The notes under the pieces were generated by a model. The model did no database searches. It was given only the letters and a program-made list of their open reading frames with translations, and had not been told where the DNA came from. Below are positions 1 to 5,462 of a stretch of DNA of 21,710 bases, in pieces. Both the position numbers and the translations under genes were made by a program. Source of the DNA: JAZQNF01 sp045641505 (lineage in GTDB: Bacteria; Bacillota; Clostridia; Lachnospirales; Bianqueaceae); assembly GCA_045641505.1 (NCBI GenBank), contig JAZUHB010000125.1:1-21710 (forward strand). The letters are read 5' to 3'. Numbering within the stretch: the stretch's first letter is position 1; the number at the start of each line of letters is the position of its first letter.

Positions 1-636
1 GCTGGAAAGGCCCGGCACGTTCGGGTTGCGGCGCTGCAGGTACTCGATCATGTTGTAGCGGGTCCAGCCGAGCAGAATGCCGTAGTTTTCGCGGATATAC
101 CGCAGCCATTCCGGTTTGATCCGGATGACGCTGCTCAGTCCGGCGATTTTCTCGAAGGTGTAGATTAGTTTGGCTTCCTGATTCAGGTACTCGGCCAAAG
201 CGGCGTTTCCCATGCCCCAGTTTGTCGCGCGATACGGAAGAAAGGGAGCGAGCAGACGATAGGGAACGTTCAGCGTGAGCGTCTGCATCTGCTTCTTCAG
301 AATGGGATCCTTGAGTGAATCGATTGTCTCGATGATTTTTTCGGGCGTCTCGCCGGATTTCAAGCCGGAGATCTCATTTGCGCGTCGAACCAGTGCTTCG
401 AGGGTGTCCGCGGGGCCCAGGTTCAGCTTGTATTCGGAAACCATATACCAGGCGTTGGCAATCATGCGGTGGATCAGCTGTTCATAGGTCAGAACGCCCT
501 CGCCTTCCTGTGAGAGCTCGATCAGGGCTTGAAACCAGAAGAGCTTATAGCACTCGCTCATATTGTCGAACAGCCTCTGCAGGTGCTGTATGTCCAACCC
601 CTCGTATTGCGGTAATTTCAGTTCTTCTCCACTCAT
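1..636 (-). CDS. HNH-endonuclease-type protein, N-terminal part (cut by window edge)
   Basis: The frame is open from ATG at 636-634 to the window edge, giving 212 residues with no stop; the C-terminus lies outside. The protein starts MSGEELKLPQYEGLDIQHL and is helical and Trp/Tyr-rich. The stretch LNVPYRLLAPFLPYR (about residues 130-144) and the terminal YNMIEYLQRRNPNVPGLSS resemble the N-terminal half of Clostridia and Bacteroidota proteins that end in an HNH nuclease domain. That catalytic part would be off-window, so nuclease activity is inference from family resemblance. An in-frame TGA lies 18 nt upstream, which fixes this ATG as the first possible start. The best Shine-Dalgarno (GAGGAAAGG) does not precede this ATG but a five-codon ORF (ATG AAA GCG AGC GCG TGA) ending one base before it, so translation may depend on reinitiation. 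It points away from the neighbouring HigBA operon's terminator. Other DUFs with a similar N-terminus cannot be excluded. Confidence 0.6.
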   Translation of the reverse strand, partial: MSGEELKLPQYEGLDIQHLQRLFDNMSECYKLFWFQALIELSQEGEGVLTYEQLIHRMIANAWYMVSEYKLNLGPADTLEALVRRANEISGLKSGETPEKIIETIDSLKDPILKKQMQTLTLNVPYRLLAPFLPYRATNWGMGNAALAEYLNQEAKLIYTFEKIAGLSSVIRIKPEWLRYIRENYGILLGWTRYNMIEYLQRRNPNVPGLSS

Positions 637-667
637 CTCACGCGCTCGCTTTCATTTCCTTTCCTCG

Positions 668-696
668 ATTATACTGTTTTCCGCGCGGAAATACAA
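668..696 (-). promoter_or_regulatory. Promoter of the HNH-type gene
   Basis: On the minus strand a perfect TATAAT (668-673) lies 17 bp from TTGTAT (691-696, three of six consensus bases). The implied transcription start is only about 25 nt from the coding start, so the leader is very short and contains just the GAGGAAAGG site and the mini-ORF. Confidence 0.55.
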
Positions 697-761
697 GGAA
701 GAGCGGCCGCCGTCGTACGGTATATGGATTACGTTGCTTTGCTGCGTGATTTGCAACGAAA

Positions 762-785
762 AAGAGCTGCCTCGTGGCAGCTCTT
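762..785 (-). terminator. Intrinsic terminator of the HigBA operon
   Basis: A perfect 10-bp stem (762-771 with 776-785) closes a TCGT/ACGA tetraloop. On the minus strand it is followed by a run of T (stem end plus TTT). It lies 55 nt after the antitoxin stop and separates this operon from the HNH-type gene. Confidence 0.85.
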
Positions 786-840
786 CGTTTATATGGATTC
801 TTGAGGGTCGAAATAGTTCCGGGCCGGGATTGCTTGCCTT

Positions 841-1137
841 TTATTTCGAGACTGTTGCTTTAGGAACGAATTCCAGTTTGACCGCCATGCCGAGCCCCGC
901 GGCCAGGCGCTTGAGCGTGTCGAGCGAGGGGTTCGCGTTGCCGTTTTCCAAACGGCTGATGTCCGCTTGTGCGATGCCGGTGATTTCCGCCAGCTGCTTC
1001 TGCGTGAGCTGCTTTTGACGCCGGGCCTCAATCAGCGCCCGGATGACCTGATATTCCGGCTCCAGCGCGTCCCATTCCTGCTTGAAAGCGGGATCCGCCA
1101 TTTGCTCTTCCAACGATTTTCTGAAACTCTTGCTCAT
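841..1137 (-). CDS. higA: XRE-family antitoxin of a HigBA-type module
   Basis: A 98-residue helix-turn-helix protein that should neutralise the upstream HigB-like toxin and repress the operon. The HTH is plain: TQKQLAEITGIAQADISRLE followed by NGNANPSLDTLKRLAAGLG (about residues 44-82), the XRE/Cro-CI pattern with the SRLENG recognition region. Two ATG codons are available: 1146-1144 overlaps the toxin stop, and 1137-1135 is three codons later. The AAGGA site abuts the first ATG but sits 8 nt before the second, so the later start is preferred. Either way the gene is coupled to the toxin, which precedes it, as is usual in HigBA. The N-terminal 45 residues (SFRKSLEEQMADPAFKQEWD) are the typical toxin-binding extension. 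The family is clear; the exact partner specificity is inferred. Confidence 0.9.
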   Translation of the reverse strand: MSKSFRKSLEEQMADPAFKQEWDALEPEYQVIRALIEARRQKQLTQKQLAEITGIAQADISRLENGNANPSLDTLKRLAAGLGMAVKLEFVPKATVSK

Positions 1138-1138
1138 G

Positions 1139-1489
1139 TTATTCATCCTTCAAACTCTCGTATTCTTCACGGTACTTTATGGCCAACTTGATTTCACTGG
1201 GCGGAGTTTTTTGCGTCTTTTTGATGAATCCGTTCGTGACAACGATTTTTCTGCCTACGATGAAAAAGTACAAAACGCGCGCGATGTTCGTTCCTTGTTT
1301 CGCGCGAAGCTCGAAAATGCCGTCTGAAAGCGGCTTCGAATATGGTTCCCGCAATTCGTTCCCATACTCTTCCAACAGTTCGAGCAAGCGGTAAAACTTT
1401 GCCCGCATCTTGACGTCTAGAGAAAGAAGAAACTCCTCCGCCGGACACGAACCGTCAGCTTTTTCAAAAAACACGACCTCGAACTGCAC
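1139..1489 (-). CDS. higB: RelE/HigB-like toxin (phage Gp49-like family)
   Basis: A 116-residue toxin of the RelE/ParE superfamily, HigB/Gp49-like branch. Members cleave mRNA on the ribosome and are held inactive by the cognate XRE antitoxin. Recognisable segments are the N-terminal strand QFEVVFFEKADGSCPAEEFL, the helix MRAKFYRLLELLEEYG, and the core LSDGIFELRAKQGTNIARVLYFF then IVVTNGFIKKTQKTP. The R-x-R-x-L-Y-F-F strand and the F-x-KK-x-x-x-TP end are family hallmarks. Length is normal for the family and the frame is intact, so the toxin looks functional. The start is GTG at 1489, ten bases after a strong GGAGG. It is the first gene of a two-gene operon and its TAA lies within the antitoxin's first codons. 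The leader between promoter and start is about 30 nt. Confidence 0.9.
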   Translation of the reverse strand: MQFEVVFFEKADGSCPAEEFLLSLDVKMRAKFYRLLELLEEYGNELREPYSKPLSDGIFELRAKQGTNIARVLYFFIVGRKIVVTNGFIKKTQKTPPSEIKLAIKYREEYESLKDE

Positions 1490-1524
1490 GATACGGTGGC
1501 CTCCTTGTTTCTGGCTTCCTGTAA

Positions 1525-1553
1525 ATTATATGTGATATATCACATTTTGTCAA
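1525..1553 (-). promoter_or_regulatory. HigBA promoter
   Basis: Consensus sigma-A promoter on the minus strand: TTGACA (1548-1553), 17-bp spacer, TATAAT (1525-1530). Both hexamers are perfect, so expression without repression should be very strong. Confidence 0.9.
1530..1545. promoter_or_regulatory. Palindromic operator inside the HigBA promoter
   Basis: A 16-bp perfect inverted repeat (ATGTGATATATCACAT) fills nearly all of the spacer between -35 and -10 and shares one base with the -10. Binding there would block RNA polymerase. Its position in a toxin-antitoxin promoter makes the HigA protein, or the HigBA complex, the likely ligand; that is inference. Confidence 0.75.
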
Positions 1554-1574
1554 GCGCATGCGATGCGCCTTGAT

Positions 1575-1603
1575 TTGCCAGGTATGGCAGTCTGTGGTAA
1601 GAT
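1575..1603 (+). promoter_or_regulatory. Promoter of the PstS-like gene
   Basis: TTGCCA (1575-1580, five of six consensus bases), 17-bp spacer, TAAGAT (1598-1603) with an extended TGG just before it. It is divergent from the HigBA promoter; the two -35 boxes are about 21 bp apart, so a repressor bound at the HigBA palindrome could in principle affect both. Confidence 0.6.
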
Positions 1604-1658
1604 ATACTCAAATAGTTTTCGCGCTTTTCTTCATCTCTTTCATCTTCCGAGGTCCCCC

Positions 1659-3119
1659 ATGAAAAAAACCCTATCCTTCCTCGCCAAGCTCCTGCTCTAT
1701 CTCCTCGTCATCCCGTTCACGGTGAGCCTCGTCGCGCTCTCGCCGCTGTTCCTGGATCTGCCGTTCGTCGCCGTGCCGATTGCGATGTGCGGGCTGACCG
1801 TGCTGTGGTACGTGCTGCTGCGGAAGCGGGTCGACCGGGTGGCGCTGTGGGCGGACGCGGCGTATCTCGCGGTGCTGGTGCTGGGCTTCACCGGGTTCAT
1901 GATCGCGGCGGGCGGCAACACCGACGGCGCGGTCTTCAGGCGGGCGGACTGGCTGATGGCGCCGTATTTCCCGGCGGATCTGCTGATGCTCGGCGCGGGG
2001 GCGGGCGAGGTGCTCGGCGCGGTGATCCTCGCGCAGCTGACCGCGGTCGTGATGGCGCTCGTGTTCCAGAAGAAGCCGGTGCCGAGGAGGGTCTGGGTCA
2101 TCGGCGCGGGCGCGCTGGCGGTGCTGCTCGCGGTCAACCTGGCCGTTTACAGTCAGCGGCCGCAGAAGCGCTTCCGCTACCCCGACCACAATTTCGAGTT
2201 CATGAACGGCTTCTCCAGCACGGATTTCAGCGAGTATCACGTCACCGCGGAGCCCGGGAAGCTGGCGCGGCTGCCGGAGCCCGCGTGGCTGCAGATCGAC
2301 GATCCGGAGCAGATGCCGGTGATGGACGGCGCTGAGGCGTGCTATCCGCTCTACGCGGCGGTCGCGAAGGCGGTCTACCGGGGCATCGAGGCGGTCGAGA
2401 CCGGGACGGAGGTCATCGAGCCGCCCTACTACAACGGCCGGATCGTGCAGTTCTCGAACACGGCCGTCGGCTTCTCGCGCCTGCTCGACGGCGACGTGGA
2501 CCTCTTCTTCGGTGCGAAGCCCTCGGCCGAGCAGCTGGCGGAGGCCGAGTACCGCGGCATGGAGCTTACGATCACGCCGATCGGCCGCGAGGCCTTCGTG
2601 TTCTTCGTCGAGGAGAGCAATCCTGTCACGGAGCTTTCGTCCGCGCAGCTCCGCGCGATCTACAGCGGCGAGGTGACCGACTGGTCGGAGGTCGGCGGCG
2701 CGCGGCGGCGGATCCTCGCCTTCCAGCGCCCGCGGAACTCCGGCTCGCAGACGATGATGGAGTACTTCATGAGCGGCGTCCCGCTGAAGGAGCCCCTCGG
2801 CTACGAGGTGGTCGGCGCGATGTCGCAGGTCATCCACTATGTCGCGGAGTATGACGGCGAGGCCGGCGCAATCGGCTACACCTTCCGCTATTTCCTGACC
2901 GGGCTGACCGGGACGGAGGGCGTGCGCATGCTCGCGGTGGACGGGATCGAGCCGACGCCGGAGAACATCCGCAGCGGCGCCTATCCGCTCGCCACGGACG
3001 TTTGCCTGATCACGCGCGCGGGTGATCCGAACCCGGCCGTCGCGCAGCTGATCGAGTTCATGCTGTCGGAGCAGGGCCAGTACCTCGTGGAGCACAGCGG
3101 GTATTCGCCGATCCGGTGA
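1659..3119 (+). CDS. Membrane-anchored PstS-like substrate-binding protein
   Basis: A 486-residue protein combining an N-terminal membrane domain with a C-terminal periplasmic-binding-protein-like domain of the phosphate (PstS) type. Hydrophobic segments lie at about 8-29, 34-53, 66-84, 105-138 and 145-164. The extracellular part (about 180-486) has PBP_like_2 features: YPLYAAVAKAVY (229-240), DLFFGAKPSAEQ (281-292), LSSAQLRAIYSGEVTDWSEV (326-345), RPRNSGSQTMM (357-367, matching the PstS ligand loop) and AGAIGYTFRYF (402-412). Ligand binding is likely; phosphate itself is inference. The ATG at 1659 is chosen because GAGG lies six bases upstream and it opens a standard MKKTLSFLAK signal-anchor, whereas an earlier in-frame ATG at 1563 lies upstream of the -10 box. 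No pstCAB or phoU genes are adjacent, so it may act as a sensor or scavenger. It ends in a convergent intergenic region holding repeat element A. Confidence 0.8.
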   Translation: MKKTLSFLAKLLLYLLVIPFTVSLVALSPLFLDLPFVAVPIAMCGLTVLWYVLLRKRVDRVALWADAAYLAVLVLGFTGFMIAAGGNTDGAVFRRADWLMAPYFPADLLMLGAGAGEVLGAVILAQLTAVVMALVFQKKPVPRRVWVIGAGALAVLLAVNLAVYSQRPQKRFRYPDHNFEFMNGFSSTDFSEYHVTAEPGKLARLPEPAWLQIDDPEQMPVMDGAEACYPLYAAVAKAVYRGIEAVETGTEVIEPPYYNGRIVQFSNTAVGFSRLLDGDVDLFFGAKPSAEQLAEAEYRGMELTITPIGREAFVFFVEESNPVTELSSAQLRAIYSGEVTDWSEVGGARRRILAFQRPRNSGSQTMMEYFMSGVPLKEPLGYEVVGAMSQVIHYVAEYDGEAGAIGYTFRYFLTGLTGTEGVRMLAVDGIEPTPENIRSGAYPLATDVCLITRAGDPNPAVAQLIEFMLSEQGQYLVEHSGYSPIR

Positions 3120-3235
3120 GGCTTCGCGCGGCGCGGGCGGCGCCTGGCGCGGCAGACTCCGGACCGAAATATGAAAAGTGCGGCGGCGCTGATGCGCCTC
3201 CGTTTTTGCGCGCTTTCGCGCATTTGGCTCGCCTG

Positions 3236-3585
3236 CGTCTCATTTTTTTATTCGGATTTTGCAAATTTACGACAAATCGACGTGTTTTGCCAAATTTGAC
3301 GTAAACGTAAAAGTGCCGTTTTCAGGATTTACGACAACTTTGCGTTTGGGAGCATTTCTGTCGTAAAATGGATGCATCATTTCGAGCAAATGTGCGAAGG
3401 GGACGGAATTCGGCTTGCCGTGGATGCATCCCGAACCGTCGAGACAGGAAAAATTTACGACACATTTGTCCTTTTCGCCGTTTTTGACGTAAATCACGGG
3501 GAAGTGATTTTTTGCTTTACGGCAGATTTCTGCTTTTCGGCCGATTTGTCGTAAAATTTGAAAAAGTGCTCTGAAAAATGAGACG
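3236..3585. repeat. 350-bp symmetric intergenic element, copy A
   Basis: The element is bounded by a 12-bp perfect inverted repeat, CGTCTCATTTTT (3236-3247) and its complement (3574-3585). Inside are eight TTTACGACAAA-like boxes in alternating orientation: 3266-3276, 3295-3305, 3328-3338, 3357-3367, 3454-3464, 3483-3493, 3516-3526 and 3545-3555. They form four 40-bp inverted pairs spaced 22, 86 and 22 bp, with 30 bp from each end, so the spacing is mirror-symmetric. The central part 3369-3408 is identical to copy B over 40 bp. By hand count the boxed 290 bp differ from copy B at about 35 positions with no net length change. Weaker similarity continues outward to about 3205 and to the terminator at 3718-3761. 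It sits between the convergent PstS-like and NagB-like genes. Overlapping short ORFs on both strands appear to be by-products of the boxes. Element type and function are unknown. Confidence 0.85.
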
Positions 3586-3717
3586 AAGCCGTAGGCGCCA
3601 CGGTGGCCGGTCGCTTTCCCGACAACCCGCGCCGCCTTTCAGGACCTGCCGGCTCCGAAAAGCAGCCAACGCAATCAAAGCAGCAAGCAAAATCCGAAAT
3701 AATGCGCCAAACACAAG

Positions 3718-3761
3718 AAAACCCGCCGAAAAGGAAAGACCTCTCCTTTTCGACGGGTTTT
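3718..3761 (-). terminator. Terminator after the NagB-like gene
   Basis: Left arm AAAACCCG plus CGAAAAGGA pairs with TCCTTTTCG plus CGGGTTTT, with one C/A mismatch (17 paired positions). On the minus strand it ends in TTTTCTTGTG; the plus strand also has a T-run, so it is probably bidirectional. It is similar in sequence, in inverted orientation, to the terminator at 7575-7616, so it may belong to the repeat flank. Confidence 0.75.
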
Positions 3762-3846
3762 GTGTCGGGTGGACGGAACTCCGCGCCGCGGCCGAACTGG
3801 GCGGGGACGGAGCTCGCCGGGCGTACCGCGGCGCCGCGGCCCGGCC

Positions 3847-4809
3847 TCAGTACTGGAAGTAATCGTCCTCCTTGATGGTCGCGGCGAGATTCTCGCTCAT
3901 GACCACGCGGGTGGGCTTGTCACGCAGCTGCAGGATCGACGTGGGCACCTGCTGCGAGGGCTTGCCGAAGACCGTGAGGCGCGAGGTCAGGCGCTGCCAG
4001 GTCACCTGGGTGCCGGCCGTCGTGATGCCGTGGATGTCCATGACGTTCTTGGCCTTCATCGCATCGCGCGGGCCCATCATGGCGCCCTTCGGCGGCACCT
4101 TGGAGATGTCGCCCGAGCAGCCGAAGCAGCCGTGGAGCGAGTTCTGCGCGATCGTCAGCGGGTGGAGCGACGCGACCTTCGCCGGCTGCTCCAGGTACTC
4201 CTCCATCGTCGGCTTGAACCAGTCCTCGACGGGGTCGATGAACGCCAGATGGCCGGGCCAGCCGGGGCCGGAGTAGACGATGTCCGCCTCGCCGTCCGCC
4301 TCGAGCATCTTCGAGTAGTCCGGCGTCACCTTGGCGCTGTGGTAGATGAAGTTCTCCTCCTTGAAGCCCAGGTCGAGGATGTTCGAGACCATGAAGCGGT
4401 AGAACGCGTTGCCGAAGCCGTTCCGGTAGCTGAGCGGCGCGATGTTGCCCTGGTCGTCCGCCCACTCGTCCATCATGTAGAACTTGACGTTGCGGCAGTT
4501 CACGCCGAGCTCGCGCAGCATGTACGCGACCTTCCGGTAGGTCGTGTTCGGGTTGCACATGATCATTACGACCTTCTTGTCGTAGCGGTCCGAGTCGAGG
4601 ATGCGCTTGACCATGTCGGCCATCATGACCGTCTCGAGCTCCTCGTTCTTGAACACCTCGACGGTCATGGTCGGGCAGGTCGGGTGCTTCCCGTTCAGCG
4701 CGAGGATGTCCTCCTTGGTGATGGCGCGCACGTGGTCGATCTCCGCCTGATCCTTGAACGGATAAAAGTCCGCCGCCTTGAATGTGAAATTGTCTTCGCC
4801 GAAAATCAT
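3847..4809 (-). CDS. NagB-like sugar-phosphate isomerase/deaminase paralogue
   Basis: A 320-residue cytosolic protein of the glucosamine-6-phosphate isomerase/deaminase (NagB) fold. Matches to the family are MIMCNPNTTYRKVAYML (83-99, sugar-phosphate loop), VKFYMMDEWADD (108-119, equivalent to the NagB DEY motif), GPGWPGHLAFIDP (181-193, equivalent to the GHIAFNEP catalytic loop) and QVPTSILQL (287-295). The loop His is kept (His187), but the acidic residue two before it is Pro185 and the NEP glutamate is Asp192, so the usual ring-opening chemistry or substrate may differ. It is also about 60 residues longer than ordinary NagB. True glucosamine-6-phosphate deaminase activity should therefore not be assumed. 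The start at 4809 follows a strong AGGAGG; longer upstream extensions are rejected because they run through the promoter. It is monocistronic and convergent with the PstS-like gene. Confidence 0.75.
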   Translation of the reverse strand: MIFGEDNFTFKAADFYPFKDQAEIDHVRAITKEDILALNGKHPTCPTMTVEVFKNEELETVMMADMVKRILDSDRYDKKVVMIMCNPNTTYRKVAYMLRELGVNCRNVKFYMMDEWADDQGNIAPLSYRNGFGNAFYRFMVSNILDLGFKEENFIYHSAKVTPDYSKMLEADGEADIVYSGPGWPGHLAFIDPVEDWFKPTMEEYLEQPAKVASLHPLTIAQNSLHGCFGCSGDISKVPPKGAMMGPRDAMKAKNVMDIHGITTAGTQVTWQRLTSRLTVFGKPSQQVPTSILQLRDKPTRVVMSENLAATIKEDDYFQY

Positions 4810-4848
4810 TGCCTTTACCTCCTGAGAGAGTTCGCTTTCGTTGGGGAC

Positions 4849-4877
4849 ATTGTAGCACAGTCCGGGCCGCGGAGGAA
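4849..4877 (-). promoter_or_regulatory. Promoter of the NagB-like gene
   Basis: On the minus strand TGTGCTACAAT provides an extended -10 (TACAAT at 4849-4854, TG one base before it). The -35 position (4872-4877, TTCCTC) is poor, which is compatible with extended -10 dependence. The coding start is about 40 nt away. Confidence 0.5.
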
Positions 4878-4901
4878 GCGGTCTGTACAACAAATGTCGC
4901 A

Positions 4902-4944
4902 GCGGTTGCGGTAAAGTGTGACTTGTAATATCACTTTCAACCGC
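4902..4944. repeat. Imperfect inverted repeat in the divergent intergenic region
   Basis: Arms GCGGTTG (4902-4908) and CAACCGC (4938-4944), with inner arms AAAGTG (4913-4918) and CACTTT (4932-4937), form an interrupted hairpin with a four-base bulge on one side. It lies between the divergent NagB-like gene and the small membrane protein gene, just before a possible plus-strand promoter. It could be an operator; there is no direct evidence for a ligand. Confidence 0.35.
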
Positions 4945-4945
4945 G

Positions 4946-4974
4946 TTCGCAGAAAAAACAACGGCTATTATGAC
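4946..4974 (+). promoter_or_regulatory. Possible promoter of the small membrane protein gene
   Basis: TTCGCA (4946-4951) and TATGAC (4969-4974) are 17 bp apart and each matches four of six consensus bases. An alternative (TTGCGG at 4906, TATCAC at 4929) is about as good, so the assignment is tentative. Confidence 0.3.
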
Positions 4975-5033
4975 AGCGGACCCTGTGCGTCCTCGCGCCG
5001 CATATTCCAAATACACAAAAAAGGAGCAAATCT

Positions 5034-5357
5034 ATGAAACAGAGAGAAGAGACAACCGAAAGTTCCGCCGGGAAGAAGGGGCGGTGGCAAGGGTTCTGGG
5101 CAGTGCTCTTAGGCGGCGGAATCGGCACCGCCATCGTGGTGCTCGGCCTGCATGTCGTCTTTGCGCGGCTGCACGCGAACGGTGTTCCGAACAATAACCT
5201 TCTGATGACGGAGGCCCTCGGCGGCCTTGTCGGCGGCGGCTTTTTCGCCGGAGTATTCTTGATCGTCCTGCCCATCGTGCTCTTCCAGACCGCAGGCATG
5301 ATGATTGCGAGGGCGGTGAGGAAAAAGGTGCTGCGCAGGAAGGGGGAAGGCGAGTAA
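5034..5357 (+). CDS. Small two-helix membrane protein of unknown function
   Basis: A 107-residue protein with a charged N-terminal tail (MKQREETTESSAGKKGRW), a first membrane segment at about 21-45 rich in Gly (VLLGGGIGTAIVVLGLHVVF), a loop with NNN, a second Gly-rich segment at about 61-90 (GGLVGGGFFAGVFLIVLPIV) and a strongly basic tail (RKKVLRRKGEGE). Basic residues at both ends suggest both termini are cytoplasmic. The start is supported by AAGGAG about seven bases upstream. It is a single-gene unit: a promoter-like region precedes it and a strong terminator follows 29 bp after the stop. I do not recognise a family, and no function follows from its neighbours. Confidence 0.7.
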   Translation: MKQREETTESSAGKKGRWQGFWAVLLGGGIGTAIVVLGLHVVFARLHANGVPNNNLLMTEALGGLVGGGFFAGVFLIVLPIVLFQTAGMMIARAVRKKVLRRKGEGE

Positions 5358-5386
5358 GAGTAACGAACGGGGATCATGCGTGATAA

Positions 5387-5416
5387 AAGGGGGAGGCAGT
5401 TTTCCGCCTCCCCCTT
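5387..5416 (+). terminator. Terminator after the small membrane protein gene
   Basis: A perfect 11-bp stem (5387-5397 with 5406-5416), with arms AAGGGGGAGGC and GCCTCCCCCTT and an 8-nt loop, followed by GATTTTATTT. Its last two bases also begin the -35 box of the next promoter. Confidence 0.85.
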
Positions 5417-5443
5417 GATTTTATTTCGGTATACCGTTATAAT
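5415..5443 (+). promoter_or_regulatory. Promoter of the HEPN-MNT operon
   Basis: TTGATT (5415-5420), 17-bp spacer, perfect TATAAT (5438-5443). The -35 overlaps the preceding terminator by two bases, giving a very compact boundary. Confidence 0.8.
5427..5436. promoter_or_regulatory. Palindromic operator in the HEPN-MNT promoter spacer
   Basis: CGGTATACCG, a perfect 10-bp palindrome, lies wholly between -35 and -10. The first gene product carries an HTH domain, so autorepression at this site is the simplest reading. The arrangement parallels the HigBA promoter at 1525-1553. Confidence 0.6.
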
Positions 5444-5462
5444 CTATGCGGAGGACCGAAAT

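Noticed and set aside
1563..1658. A longer N-terminus for the PstS-like protein from ATG at 1563
   Set aside because: It would start upstream of the -35 and -10 boxes; ATG at 1659 has a ribosome site and opens a normal signal-anchor.
1671..3095. A 474-codon minus-strand open frame opposite the PstS-like gene
   Set aside because: Arg/His/Asp-rich low-complexity translation typical of the antisense of GC-rich coding DNA; no domain, no ribosome site.
3267..3554. Short ORFs within element A (76 codons minus, 60 codons plus) with relatives in element B
   Set aside because: The two copies differ by many amino-acid-changing substitutions (13 of 60 residues in the plus frame), the open frames arise from the stop-free box repeats, and no ribosome site precedes them.
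3266..3555. Reading the 62-bp periodic boxes as a CRISPR array
   Set aside because: Repeats are 11 bp and alternate in orientation, spacers are similar between the two copies, and no cas genes are present.
3705..3766. Treating the CCCGCCGAA hairpin as part of a riboswitch
   Set aside because: It lies downstream of the NagB-like gene with T-rich tails and acts as a simple terminator.
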